Assembly (NCBI RefSeq): GCF_950295315.1
Contig: NC_080175.1
Location: forward strand, 81,376,066 to 81,440,065
DNA length: 64,000 nucleotides
Direction of reading: 5' to 3'
From: Erinaceus europaeus
Taxonomy: Eukaryota > Chordata > Mammalia > Eulipotyphla > Erinaceidae
The notes beneath the pieces were generated by a model, which saw nothing but the letters and a program-made list of their open reading frames with translations, had not been told where the DNA came from and searched no databases. Shown here piece after piece: positions 22,290-32,374 of the stretch. A program made the position numbers and the translations under genes. Numbering within the stretch: the first letter of the stretch is position 1; each line of letters starts with the position of its first letter.

Positions 22290-22800
22290 TGTAAGATCAG
22301 TTGTGATAATATCTCTTCTAGACATAATATTGGCAATTTACATTTTATCTCCTTCCCTCTGCTCTATTGCTCTGTGCGTTGTTAGTGGTATATCAATTTT
22401 GTTGACCTTTCTGAAGAATGAGCTTTGGCTCTGGTAATTTTCTTTACTGTATATTGGTTTTTTCTATTTCATTGGTTTGTGATCTTTATTGTTCCTCCTT
22501 TTTACTTGCACTGACTTTATTTTGGTCTTTTTTTCTAGCTTCCTTACTTCCAGATATTGACTAATACATTTCTTCTTTAATAATATATGGATTTAAAATT
22601 TCTCATTTCCCATTGATCATTGCTTTACCAGCCCCCAAATTAGGTCTAATAAGTTTTTTTTTCAAATATTTTGCATTTTCTTTGATCTTTTTACTTAAAG
22701 TATATGCTGTAACCACATAATTATTTTATCTGAGAATTTATTTGCTATTTATCTCTAATGTACCACTTTAGTCATAGAATATCTGCCACCTTATTTAAAT
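22290..22800 (-). mobile_element. Ancient L1 ORF2 5' part (endonuclease-RT linker region)
   Basis: TGACCTTTCTGAAGAATGAG, CTTTGGCTCTGGTAATTTTC, TTTCTAGCTTCCTTACTTCC, ATTTAAAATTTCTCATTTCC and TTTTGCATTTTCTTTGATC follow the antisense L1 order (TTTCAAAAAACCAGCTC...). Heavily diverged. Confidence 0.65.
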
Positions 22801-23860
22801 CTACTTAAACATATTGATTATGTATTTTTAAAATGTTACAGTTCAATGACATACTAGAGATTAGGGTAAAATTTATATACAGAACTTAAGGATTCCTAAC
22901 TGTGACTCTCTCTTTTCTGGCACTTAACATTTCTCACTTACCAGTTGTTATGACTGTTTCAAACTTTTGTCTTCAGTTACTATGTACTAGGAAGATTGAT
23001 AATGTTCTCTCCTAATTGAGGTCGGAACTGAACTAATTGATGACAGGAACTGGAGGAAGACTTTAAGCATGAACTATAAAAATGGCAACTTGTTTAGTGT
23101 TCTTTCCTTTGGTGCTGACAATTCTAGTTCTCTTTCCTTATAGTTAGCAATAGATCACCAGAACCTTGTTTTTGTTTTGTAATATTTTATACTGAGTTAT
23201 CAGTGAAACAGCTGTCAAACAGAAGGCAATTAAAAAGGTAGAAGCTCTTAGTGTTAATTTATTGTGCTTTTTTTTTCATTCATTGGCTAGCTCATTCATT
23301 AGTTCTTTTAAAATGATCTATTTATCTACCTGTTTATATATATTTAATATGTGAGCAAAAGAGCAATTGAGAGGCCAGAGTGCAGAAAGTGAGGTCCCAA
23401 AGGACAGAGCTACTGAGTATGGCCCTGGGGATGGAGGAGTGAAAGGACATGACCGGATACTGATAAGTCAGTCAAGTGACATTTAAGTGTCAGTACTCTG
23501 CCAGTGTTTAGTATTCCCAAACTTAATTTGGAAAATAAAAGGACAACACCAGGAATTGACATCACAAGTCCATTTGCTGCTCTTATTCTTCTGAAATACT
23601 ATTTAAGGAAAACTGAGAATTTTTTCTAGGAAAAAATTCAAGGAGGTTGTGATTCAAGAGTCTGGATGATCTAAAGCCCTAGAAGCACTCCCTGCTTGCC
23701 CCAATTCCAGCTACCTGGTCTCCATCCAGTCCCCCAGCCCCAAACCCCTACTACCTGTATAAGGGCTCACCCTCATTAATGGGCCAGCCAAGTTGATTTA
23801 AAGTAATAACACTTTCTTACTTTGGAGGTATGAGTGGCAATCAAATAAGCCATTCAAAGG
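22801..23860. other. Single-copy intron
   Basis: No recognised repeat or exon in about 1 kb. Confidence 0.45.
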
Positions 23861-24142
23861 CTGTGGTTTCCTGCGGCTCTGTCCTATATGGTGCCAGGAA
23901 TTGAACCAGATCCTAGTCTTTTTATATTTATTTTATTTTATTATCTTTATTTTATTTACTGGATAGAGACAGCCAGAAATCTAGAGGGAAGGGAGTGAGA
24001 GAGAGGGAGAGACAGAGACACCTGCAACAATGCTTTACCACTTGCAAAGCATTCCCCTGCAGGTAGGGACTGGGGGCTCAAACCTGTGTCCTTGTGCACT
24101 ATAACGTGTGCGCTCAATCAGGTGCACCACCACCTGGCCTAT
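23861..24142 (-). mobile_element. SINE-B inserted next to an older SINE remnant
   Basis: GGTGCCAGGAATTGAACCAG (about 23890-23920) is an old SINE B-box complement. From about 23925 a SINE-B follows antisense: TTTACTGGATAGAGACAGCC, CATTCCCCTGCAGGTAGGG, CCTGTGTCCTTGTGCAC, and head ending CACCACCTGGCCTA. Confidence 0.88.
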
Positions 24143-24235
24143 TTTTTTTTATTTTAGATTTTCATTCTACTTACTAAAAAGTAGATTTTTTTATAGCTTC
24201 TATGAATTTTTTATTTTTATTTTTTATTATTTTTT

Positions 24236-24546
24236 ATATTTAAAAAACATATTTATTTATTTTCCCTTTTGTTGCCCTTGTTTTTTATTGTTGTTTTAGT
24301 TATTATTGTTGTTGTTATTGATGTCATTGTTGTTGCATAGGACAGAGAGAAATGTAGAGAGGAGGGGAAGACAGAGAAGGGGAGAGAAGAATAGACACCT
24401 GCAGACCTGCTTTACCACCTGTGAAGCAACTCCCCTTCAGGTGGGGAGCCGGGGGCTGGAACCTAGACTCGAACCTGGACCCTTATGCGGGTCCTTGCGC
24501 TTTGCGCCACCTGCGCTTAACCTGCTGCACTACAGCCCGACTCCCC
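24236..24546 (-). mobile_element. SINE-A
   Basis: Antisense: TTTATTTATTTTCCCTTTTG, TTGTTGTTATTGATGTC, GCATAGGACAGAGAGAAATG, CCCCTTCAGGTGGGGAGCC, and GCGCCACCTGCGCTTAACC, ending CCCGACTCCCC. Confidence 0.94.
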
Positions 24547-24559
24547 TTTTTTTTTTAAA

Positions 24560-24653
24560 AAAAAATTTTATATTTATTTATTTTCCCTTTTGTTGGACTT
24601 TTTTATTTTTAATTGTATCTTTTTTTTTTTTTTTTTTTTTTTTTGCCTCCACG
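24560..24653 (-). mobile_element. SINE-A, left part (split by ERV)
   Basis: Poly(T) at 24620-24644 followed by GCCTCCACG, the 3' tail of an antisense SINE-A. The rest of the same SINE resumes at 27179 with TCCACGGTTATTGCTGAGG. TCCACG is present on both sides and is the 6-bp target duplication of the ERV at 24654-27178. Confidence 0.93.
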
Positions 24654-24944
24654 TGTTGTTAAAGTTCAGGGCTCTAGTAGGCCGGGCTAGCTTCGCGGAG
24701 GCAGACGGAGATGACCAGAGACACACGTCTGGGTTGAGAAGCTACAGTTTAATCTTTATTCATGAGCGGGCAAATCACCACACCATGTGCTTCCCCATCT
24801 TTCTCCCTCAGCGGCTGCCGCTGGGACCTCTGGAACTACCTAGCATGGGGGCGGGGAGAAAGAGGGGCGCGAAACTAGCAAGGGCCAAACCAATTCTCTG
24901 AGAGGTGGGGGGAAGGAGACCAAACCAATATGAGGCAACCAACA
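24654..24944 (-). mobile_element. Left LTR of the ERV-like element
   Basis: On the minus strand it begins TGTTGGTTGCCTCAT and ends CTTTAACAACA (291 bp). Shared with the right LTR are ATTGGTTTGGTCTC, GAATTGGTTTGGCCCTTGCT, a TTCTCCCCGCCCC GC box, CATGAATAAAG (polyadenylation signal) and CCGCGAAGCTAGCC. The U3/R middle differs from the right LTR. Confidence 0.85.
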
Positions 24945-24968
24945 ATTCCCCCTTGTTGTTTTTTTTTA
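24945..24968 (-). other. Polypurine tract of the left arm
   Basis: On the minus strand AAAAAAAAACAACAAGGGGG then AAT directly precedes the LTR TGTTGG. This is the expected position of the plus-strand primer in reverse transcription. Confidence 0.75.
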
Positions 24969-25121
24969 ACTAAATGACCACAGTATCAGGGGTTTGGGGT
25001 GAACAGAAACCTATATTGTACAGGCATTTTCAAAAAAGAAACTGGCACAAACATGGAGGAACATGTAAGCAGGCAACGAGCAACAAGAACCAGTGTGCTG
25101 CCAAGGGGAGGCCTGCGGGGG

Positions 25122-26704
25122 ACCTTTTCTTTTTTTAAATAAAAACATCCCCACAGCATTTATTGTCATCTGGTTAATAACAGGGTAATCAAAACAATAT
25201 GAGCAAATGTTTTAGAAGCACATGCCCTACAACACATATAAAAAAAAACAGAAGTGACAAATGGCACCCACGTGGACCTGACCTGTGCATCTCTCAGATA
25301 ACTGAAGACAATTTGGCTACCTATGTACAATGGCCTTCTCTTCTGCTTGTGAAGAGATCTCCAAAGGCCTCTGCCCTGTCTTCACGAGACTGTTTCTGTT
25401 TCTGGAACATTTCGTTCTGTGCCACACTGTGGTTTCCGCCCAATGCCAGCCTGCAGGAGCCCAACGCCAGCCTGCATGAGCTGGCTTTCCGCCGCGTAGT
25501 GCGGGGCATTGGGCGTGGGCTCCCTCCATGTTGCTCAGTCGCCGGGAGCAGGGCAGCAGACATGGCATGGCGGGCAAGGTCCATCATGGCTGCCACCCCA
25601 GGGCACCTCGCCCGTGCCTTCTGCACGGTTGGCCCGCCCGCCCTCCTGCTATGAAGTCTGGACAGATCCCGGACCACCTGGAAACCGCGGGTTCCCTGCC
25701 GAAACTGGGCCCCCTGGCAAGATCCCAAACTTGGGTCTGAAGGCAGACAAGCTAGAATACGCAGAGATTCATCCAGAGTTCACAACCTACAATTCCTATA
25801 AGTAGAGCTGCGCGGGAGGCCACCTCCGAATGGTGGTCCCCCCAACAACTAAGACAGTACAGATCTAAATTCATGTTTAAAATGAGATGTCTTTGTAACA
25901 AAGGTTTCTCTCCTTGTGTATTAAAGACCATGTTTACGTGTGTGTTTAAAGTTTGGTAAACATTAACTTTAAGGTTAAAAATGTAACTTTAAAACTATAT
26001 TCTTACCAGACAGAGTTAAATGAAAAAGGTTTTCAACATAGTTCTCATAAAGGTAAAATTAACTTACATTTAAAGTCTGAGTTAAAAATTAGTTAAAAAT
26101 CAATATATTTTAACTAAGTTAGTCTAAAAAAAAAAACAAAAAACCCTGTGCACACCTAGGGTGTGTCTCCATCTTAAATGGGTGTAACAAAAGGTTAAAT
26201 AGACTTATTGATATGTAAAATTCTCAAATTCCTTCTCAATTAGATTGCACTATGGTTATGCTAATGATTGTAATAGAGTTATCAATTGTGATAAACTTCT
26301 AACCTGCTACAAGTTTTGTTTCATAGTAAGTAAATTGCAGCTGTCAAGTTCTCTACAGAAAAGCGGAATTCCAGCAGCTGACCTTCCTCATACAACGTTC
26401 CACCCCCTGGCATTCTTCCGTGGACATCTGCTTTAGTTAGACTGGCATTTCTACTGGACTCACTGGTACAACTCTTGGACACTTTGCACAAAACTAGCAG
26501 CTTCCCTTTATGCTGCTGGGTTTCTCAAACACTGACTGGAGCCAGCTGCCTTGGGACTCTAGGCCATACCTCCCCATGCTAGGTAATGCCCACAGGAAAA
26601 AAAATGCCGTTGAGGCAAGTAACGCCCCCCAGAGGCATAAGAAGGCCCCAGAGGCAAGAAATGTTTTTTTTAGCTGATAAAGTTTTGCCCACAGAGGCAA
26701 AAAC
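25122..26704. other. Non-duplicated spacer of the ERV-like element
   Basis: Three parts. (1) 25122-25480 on the minus strand resembles an mRNA 3' end: AATAAA at 25164-25159, then an A-rich run ~20 nt on. (2) 25480-25740 is CpG-rich, contains a 20-bp direct repeat (CCAGCCTGCAGGAGC / CCAGCCTGCATGAGC) and encodes a plus-strand tail ending KLEYAEIHPEFTTYNSYK before a stop at 25803. (3) 25850-26704 is AT-rich, then carries repeated GAGGCA units (26608-26700) up to the right arm. I recognise no retroviral or cellular protein in it. Confidence 0.6.
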
Positions 26705-26870
26705 ACCCCCCTTAGGCCTTCCCTTGGCAACACACTGGTTCTTGTTACTCACTTACATGTTCCTCCATGTTTGTGCCAGTTTCTTTTTTGAAAATGCCTG
26801 TACGATATAGGTTTCTGTTCACCCCACACCCGTGATACTATGGAATTTAGTTAAAAAGAAAAGGAAGAAT
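26705..26870 (+). other. Right inner arm and polypurine tract
   Basis: 26705-26850 repeats the left inner arm (24969-25121) in inverted orientation with few differences: ACACTGGTTCTTGTT, TTACATGTTCCTCCATGTTT, TTTTTTGAAAATGCCTGTAC. The purine tract AAAAAGAAAAGGAAGAAT (about 26853-26870) then precedes the LTR. Confidence 0.85.
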
Positions 26871-27178
26871 TGTTGTATGCTTCACATTGGTTTGGTCTCG
26901 CTCCCCTCCCCCCCGCCAGGAGAATTGGTTTGGCCCTTGCTAGTTTGGCGCCTCTCCTTCTCCCCGCCCCCTATGCTAAGTAGTTCAAGAGTTCTTGGCA
27001 TGGCGGCGAGAGAAGAAGGTTGCAGGACAGATCTGTGTGGTGATTAGTTTGGGTTAGTTTATGAATCATTGTTCATGAATAAAGAAATACAGCTTCCTGG
27101 CCCAGCCGTGTGTCCACGAGTCTCTGTTTACTGCCGCGAAGCTAGCCTGGCCTGCTGGAGCCCCAAACCATAACAACA
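26871..27178 (+). mobile_element. Right LTR of the ERV-like element
   Basis: 308 bp, TGTTGTATGCTTC to CCATAACAACA. Carries GAATTGGTTTGGCCCTTGCT, a CCCGCCCCC GC box, CATGGCGGCGAG (YY1-like site), the polyadenylation signal AATAAA (about 27079) and GCCGCGAAGCTAGCCTGGCC. Confidence 0.88.
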
Positions 27179-27495
27179 TCCACGGTTATTGCTGAGGCTC
27201 AGTGCCTGCACTACTAATCCACTGCTGCTGCTCCTGGAGGCCATTTTTCCCATTTTTGTTACCCTTGTGGCCCTTGTTGTTGTTATTGTGGTCATCACTG
27301 TTGTTGTTGTTGGAGAGGACAGAAAGAAATGGAGAGAGGAGGGGAAGAAAGAGGGGGGAGAGAAAGACACCTACAGACCTGCTTTACTGCTTGTGAAGTG
27401 ATCCCTCTGCAGGTGGGGAGCTAGGGGGCTCCCATTGGGATACTCATGTTTGTACTATGTGCTTTTAACCCAGTGCACCACCACCCAGTCCTTCT
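27179..27495 (-). mobile_element. SINE-A, right part (split by ERV)
   Basis: Continues the SINE interrupted at 24653: TCCACGGTTATTGCTGAGG, TTGTTGTTGTTGGAGAGGAC, CTCTGCAGGTGGGGAGC, ending CACCACCCAGTCC. Confidence 0.93.
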
Positions 27496-27753
27496 ATGAC
27501 TTTTAAAACCAAAGTTGGCAGCTACTTGAACTGATTAAGAACTAAGACTATTTTTTTTCTGAAACCACACAACCTGGATACAAGAAACTTGACATAAACT
27601 TCATTAAAAAAATACCACAATGACAGTACATAAAATAAAGCTAGTCAGTGTAACTCTTTTCTATGTACATGATGATATCAAAGACACTGAGACTTAGGGA
27701 AACCTGTCATCTGAAAATGCTCTGGAAGGGACAGCTTAAAATTTCATCGATTA
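27496..27753. other. Single-copy intron ending in L1 target site
   Basis: No repeat. 27738-27753 is AAAATTTCATCGATTA, the left target duplication of the following L1. The right copy is at 30655-30670. Confidence 0.85.
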
Positions 27754-28995
27754 CTCATCTTTATCTATCTGAATTAGTTCACTTAACATAATTCCTTCTA
27801 GCTCTGTCCAAGATGGGTCAGAGAAGGTGGTTCATTGTTCTTGATAGCTGCATAGTATTCCATTGTGTATATATACCACAGCTTTCTCAGCCACTCATCT
27901 GTTGTTGGGCACCTGGGTTGCTTCCAGGTTTTAGCTATTATGAATTGTGCTGCTATGATCATAGGAGTACACACCTCTTTTTGGTTGGGTGTTATGGAGT
28001 CCTTGGGGTATAACCCCTGGAGAGGAATTACTGGGTCATATGGAAGGTCCATGTCTAGCCTTCTGAGAGTTTTCCAGACTGCTCTCCACAGAGGCTGTAC
28101 CAATTTACATTCCCACCAGCAATGTAAAAGGGTTCCTCTGTCCCCACATTCTCTCCAGCATTTGTTGCTGCTGTCCTTTTTGATGTATGCCATTCTTACA
28201 GGAGTGAGGTGGTATCTTAGTGTTGTCTTAATTTGCATTTCTCTGACAATCAGTGACCTAGAGCAGTTTTTCATATGTTTGGTTAGCCTTTTGGATCTCC
28301 TCTGTTGTGAATGTTTTCTTCATTTCCTCTGCCCATTTTTGGATGGGGTCATTTGCTTTTTTGCGGCTAAGTTTGCTGAGCTCTTCATATATTTGGTGAT
28401 TAGTTTCTTGTCTGATGTCTGGCATGTGAAGATCTTCTCCCATTCTGTGAAGGGTCTCTCTGTTCGTTTAATAGTTTCTTTGGATATGCAGAAGCTTTTC
28501 AATTTGATGTAGTCCCATTGGTTTGTTTCTGCTTTAGTCTTCCTTGCAATTGGGTTTGATTCATCAAAGATGTTCTTGAGGTGTATGTGGGAAAGTGTTT
28601 TACCAATGTTTTCCTCTAAGTATTTGATTGTTTCTGGTCTGACATCTAGGTCTTTGATCCATTTGGAGTTGATTTTTGTTTCTGGTGAGATAAAGTGGTT
28701 CAATTTCATTCTTCTGCATGTTTCAACCCAGTTTTCCCAGCACCATTTATTGAAGAGAGCCTCCTTTTTCCATTTAATCCTTTGGGCCCCCTTATCAAAG
28801 ATTAGATGCCCATAGGTGTTGGGATTTACTTCTGGGCTTTCAATTCTGTTCACTGGTCTGTGTGCCTATTTTTGTTCCAGTACCATGCTGTTTTGATGAT
28901 GATGTCTTTATAATATTGTTTAAGGTCTGGGAGTGTGATGCCTCCATTTCTGTTTCTTTTCCTTAAGATGGTTTTGGCAATTCTAGGTGTTTTCA
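27754..28995 (-). pseudogene. Inverted L1 ORF2 segment
   Basis: The minus strand reads [76 protein letters not shown] and [12 protein letters not shown]. Together these cover ORF2 from after the RT domain to the C-terminus. Open frames of 177 and 158 aa are separated by a frameshift near 28300. It lacks a start and the endonuclease/RT domains. Confidence 0.93.
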
Positions 28996-30394
28996 GAAAG
29001 ATAAAGATGAGTATGGGATTATCCCACTCATCAACAGAAGCTGACTAAGAAGATCTGAAAGGGAAACTAAAAGCAGGACCTGATCAAATTGTAAGTAGGG
29101 CACCAAAGTAAAAACCCAGTGGTGAGGGGTAGACATGTAGCTTCCTGGGCCAGTGGGGAGTGGGAGTGGGCGGGAGGGATGGGTCACAGTCCTTTGGTGG
29201 TGGGAATGGTGTTTATGTACACTCCTAGAAAAATGTAGACATATAAATCACTAGTTAATTAATATGAGAGGGAGAAATCAATTGTATGTCTCAAAGTTTC
29301 TCAAAGGACAAACTGAATCTTTTTAATATATAGGCTATGTATTTGATATGCAGACTCTCTCAAAAGCCTAGACCAAGTAGATTAGAAGCAACCAATAGCA
29401 CAGCTATATACAAGATACTGGATACTGTACAGCAAACCATAACAAAGGGATTTTTCAAAGTTAACCCAATTAACAAATAATGTGATGATAAATATTAACT
29501 ATCGATTGTCTTTTTGAACCCTAAGACAGCAGGAACCTCACATCTTCACTATAGAGCCCCTACTTCCCCCAGTCCTGGAACCCTTGGATAGGGCCCACTT
29601 TCCTGTATGCATCTCCCAATCCAAACCAAATAATATTGCATCCGCCGATCACAACCTAACCAAAGCAACGATTGCCACCTCAACATGCTTCACCTCAGGC
29701 TGTATCCAGAGACTTCACGTGTGGAATGACAACCCTTCAGCTTCATTACTTGGGTGAGACCTTTCCTTTTATAGTACACTCTAATTTCACCTCAGGTAGT
29801 TCACTTTCTAACAAAGTCCCATAACCTAGATATACACCAGTTTCTGTGAGAGAGAGCTTATGTGCACATGTATCCATAAACTACTGCAAAATATATACCT
29901 GAAAGCAGAAGTACACTAGAGTTTGCAGTGAGTACCTCCCTAACACTTCCTCTCCACTATTCCAAGCTTGGGATCCATGATTGCTCAACAAATTGTTTGG
30001 CTTCATATGTTAACTCTCTTTTCAATCACCAGGTTCCAGATGCCACCAGGATGCTGGCTAGGCTTCCCTGGATTGAAGACCCCACCAATGTGTCCTGGAG
30101 CTCAGCTTCCCCAGAGACACACCTTACTAGGGAAAGAGAGAGGCAGACTGGGAGTATGGACCGACCAGTCAATGCCCATGTTCAGCGGGGAAGCAATTAC
30201 AGAAGCCAGACCTTCTACCTTCTGCAACCCTCAACGACCCTGGGTCCATGCTCCCAGAGGGCTAGAGAATGGGAAAGCTATCATGTGAGGGGGTGGGTTA
30301 TGGGGATTGGGTGGTGGGAATTGTGTGGAGTTGTACCCCTCCTACCTTATGTTTTTGTTCATTAATCCTTTCTTAAATAAAAATTAAAAAAAAA

Positions 30395-30654
30395 CACAAA
30401 AGAAGAAGTACCTAAGAACCTAGATCCAGCAAGAAAGCAATTATAGAAACCAGACCTCCCACCTTCTGTAGTCCATGATGATCCTGGGTCAATACTCCCA
30501 GAGGGATGAAGAATAGGAGAGCTATCAGGGGAGGGGATGGGATATGGAGTTCTGTTGGTAGGAAATATGTGGAACTGTACCCCTTTTATCCTATGGTCTT
30601 GTCAATATTTCCATTTTATAAATAAAAAAATTAAAAAAGAAAAACAAAACAAAA
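30395..30654 (+). mobile_element. Transduced segment carrying an older L1 3' end
   Basis: After the first poly(A), CACAAAAGAAGAAGTACC and about 25 bp of other sequence lead into GCAAGAAAGCAATTATAG, CTATCAGGGGAGGGGATGG and a second TTATAAATAAAA end. It lies inside the target duplication, so it most likely entered with the L1 transcript. Confidence 0.8.
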
Positions 30655-30670
30655 AAAATTTCATCGATTA

Positions 30671-31914
30671 GCTTTCCTCAATATTCTCAATTTGATGTTT
30701 AACTTGCCTCAAACTCTAACCTTTGCTTTTCTTTTGCTTCCATAAAAATTACTTATTAAACTTGAAACTCTTCTATAACATTCCAGAAAATGTTTAATTG
30801 CTTAATTGACTTAGGGATTGAGAGGCTATCTCTATAGTAATTGAACTATCCAGTATCTAAACTGTAGAAGCTGAGTAGTTCGAAATGTGGCACTGCAGGG
30901 GAGCAGAATGCCACCCCCCAAGTTATGTCTTTGGTAAAAGATTGATTTCACTGGAGGGACTTGGGAGGAAGGTGAGGATTGCCCTTTTCAACAAGCCATT
31001 TGTATGTATAAAGAGCTCCCCTTTAACGGTGTGTTAATTAACTTACCAGGTGCATGCAGTCTCTTTGTCACTTTTCCAGAGGAGAAAGCACAGTTTAAAA
31101 TGTGTATATTTGCTTTTAGGACTCTTTGGTAATCTCCTTATCTAACAGTTCTTCTGTGTTAAGTATTCCTCCAACATTTTGTTTTAGCAGAGAAGTAAAG
31201 TGATGGCATCTAAAACCATATGGAGAAGTTACTGAGTCCTACCTGGGTCTCTGCCATGTGCACATACAGGAGCTGTGTGTGTAATTGTTACACTTCTTTT
31301 TTAACTATCTCATCATTATCACATCATTTGTCTGATGCTTATTTTATTATTTGTCCAGTTTCTAAAGAACTTAAATGAGCACTAGGTTGTTTCTCTTGCA
31401 TCCTGACAGATAGCATACTCAACTGAATTAGCAATTGAGTATCAGAGTGATCTTTATATATAAACTTCCTCCCCAGTCCCAAGAACAAATACAGAATTTT
31501 AGAAACAATATATCCTCTAAGGCTTTATATTTTTGAAGGATTCACTTGCATATATTACTCTAATTATGAGGTTATAGTTATTAAACTCATCACAAACTGA
31601 ATATAATGCAAGTAAAAATGCATTTAATATGATTAGCCTAATCTACATAACTTAAACAGGCTCAAGACTCTTGTACTAGCATAAAGTCTGGCTAACTCAT
31701 CTAATAAAAAGCCTTTTTTATGATGTAGTGCTGATGTAGCCATGTAATTTATTGAATTTCCTACTGAAAGTGAAAAACAGAACACCTTCATTCAAAATTT
31801 AAACCATAGTTTCCATTGAGTGCATCTTCTTCCCATATAGTAAAGAATTGCAAGGGTCAAACCATTGTACATTAGGAACTATATGTTGAAAATTGGCAAT
31901 TCCAAAAAAATTAG
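30671..31914. other. Single-copy intron
   Basis: 1.2 kb with no recognised repeat, exon or simple sequence. Confidence 0.5.
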
Positions 31915-32043
31915 AAGGAAACTTTATAATTTCACACTATTTTAGTCTTTACTACTTGGATACATGTATACATGGACAAATAACTCACCATGTACTATTC
32001 AAGTAGTAAAGACTAAAATAGTGTGAAATTGTAAAGTTTCCTT
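31915..32043. repeat. 44-bp inverted repeat with 41-bp loop
   Basis: 31915-31958 (AAGGAAACTTTATAATTTCA...) is complementary to 32000-32043 with a single T/C difference. The loop contains TACATGTATACATG. There are no obvious terminal motifs of a known DNA transposon. Confidence 0.95.
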
Positions 32044-32359
32044 TGAACATACACACTTTGCAGCATGTGCTATCTTTACATTTTCATGTCTTGTTTCCTT
32101 GGTACTATATATTTTCCAGCATGTTTTTTCCTTATTTATTTATGTCTTTCATTCTTATGTCCTTTTTTAAATACTGTATGTCTAAACAAGTAGAACGCCA
32201 AGGACAAAAATCATCATATCAAAAGAAGTAGACCACAAATCCTTTCCACCCTCAACAGATGGCTAGCCAAATAAACCATAGGCAAAAAAAAAAAAAAAAA
32301 AAAAAAAGATGAAAGAACAAGAAAAGTATCACTTTAAAGTGGTTATAAGATTTTCTATA
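32044..32359. other. Single-copy intron
   Basis: No repeat apart from a poly(A) run at 32285-32307. Confidence 0.5.
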
Positions 32360-32374
32360 GAAACACTGACTTTC

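Larger units (their letters stand above)
24654..27178. mobile_element. ERV-like element with inverted LTRs
   Basis: A 2,525-bp insertion flanked by 6-bp TCCACG duplications, the size typical of class II (betaretrovirus-like) integrases. It starts TGTTGTTA and ends ATAACAACA, so both outer termini are U5 ends of LTRs. The left LTR (24654-24944) is on the minus strand and the right LTR (26871-27178) on the plus strand, each with its own polypurine tract on the inner side. A normal provirus has both LTRs in the same orientation with U3 at one end. The inner spacer (25122-26704) has no gag, pol or env that I can recognise, and there is no primer-binding site next to either LTR. The element cannot be autonomous. 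Confidence 0.85.
27754..30654 (+). mobile_element. L1 insertion with 5' inversion and 3' transduction
   Basis: One ~2.9-kb insertion bounded by the 16-bp duplication AAAATTTCATCGATTA. 27754-28995 is ORF2 sequence on the minus strand. 28996-30394 is the following L1 sequence on the plus strand, comprising the ORF2 end, the complete 3'UTR and a poly(A). 30395-30654 is additional sequence with a second, older L1 3' end and its own poly(A). The halves share AGAAAGATAAAGATGAG at the inversion joint. The second poly(A), not the first, adjoins the target duplication. Confidence 0.92.

Noticed and set aside
25199..25805. Overlapping 70-151 aa open frames on both strands as genes
   Set aside because: They lie in a CpG-rich stretch of the ERV spacer, where stop codons are rarer by composition. 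No start context, intron structure or recognisable domain supports a gene.
27798..28853. 158 and 177 aa frames as host coding sequence
   Set aside because: The translation is L1 ORF2 C-terminus, frameshifted and inverted within an L1 insertion.
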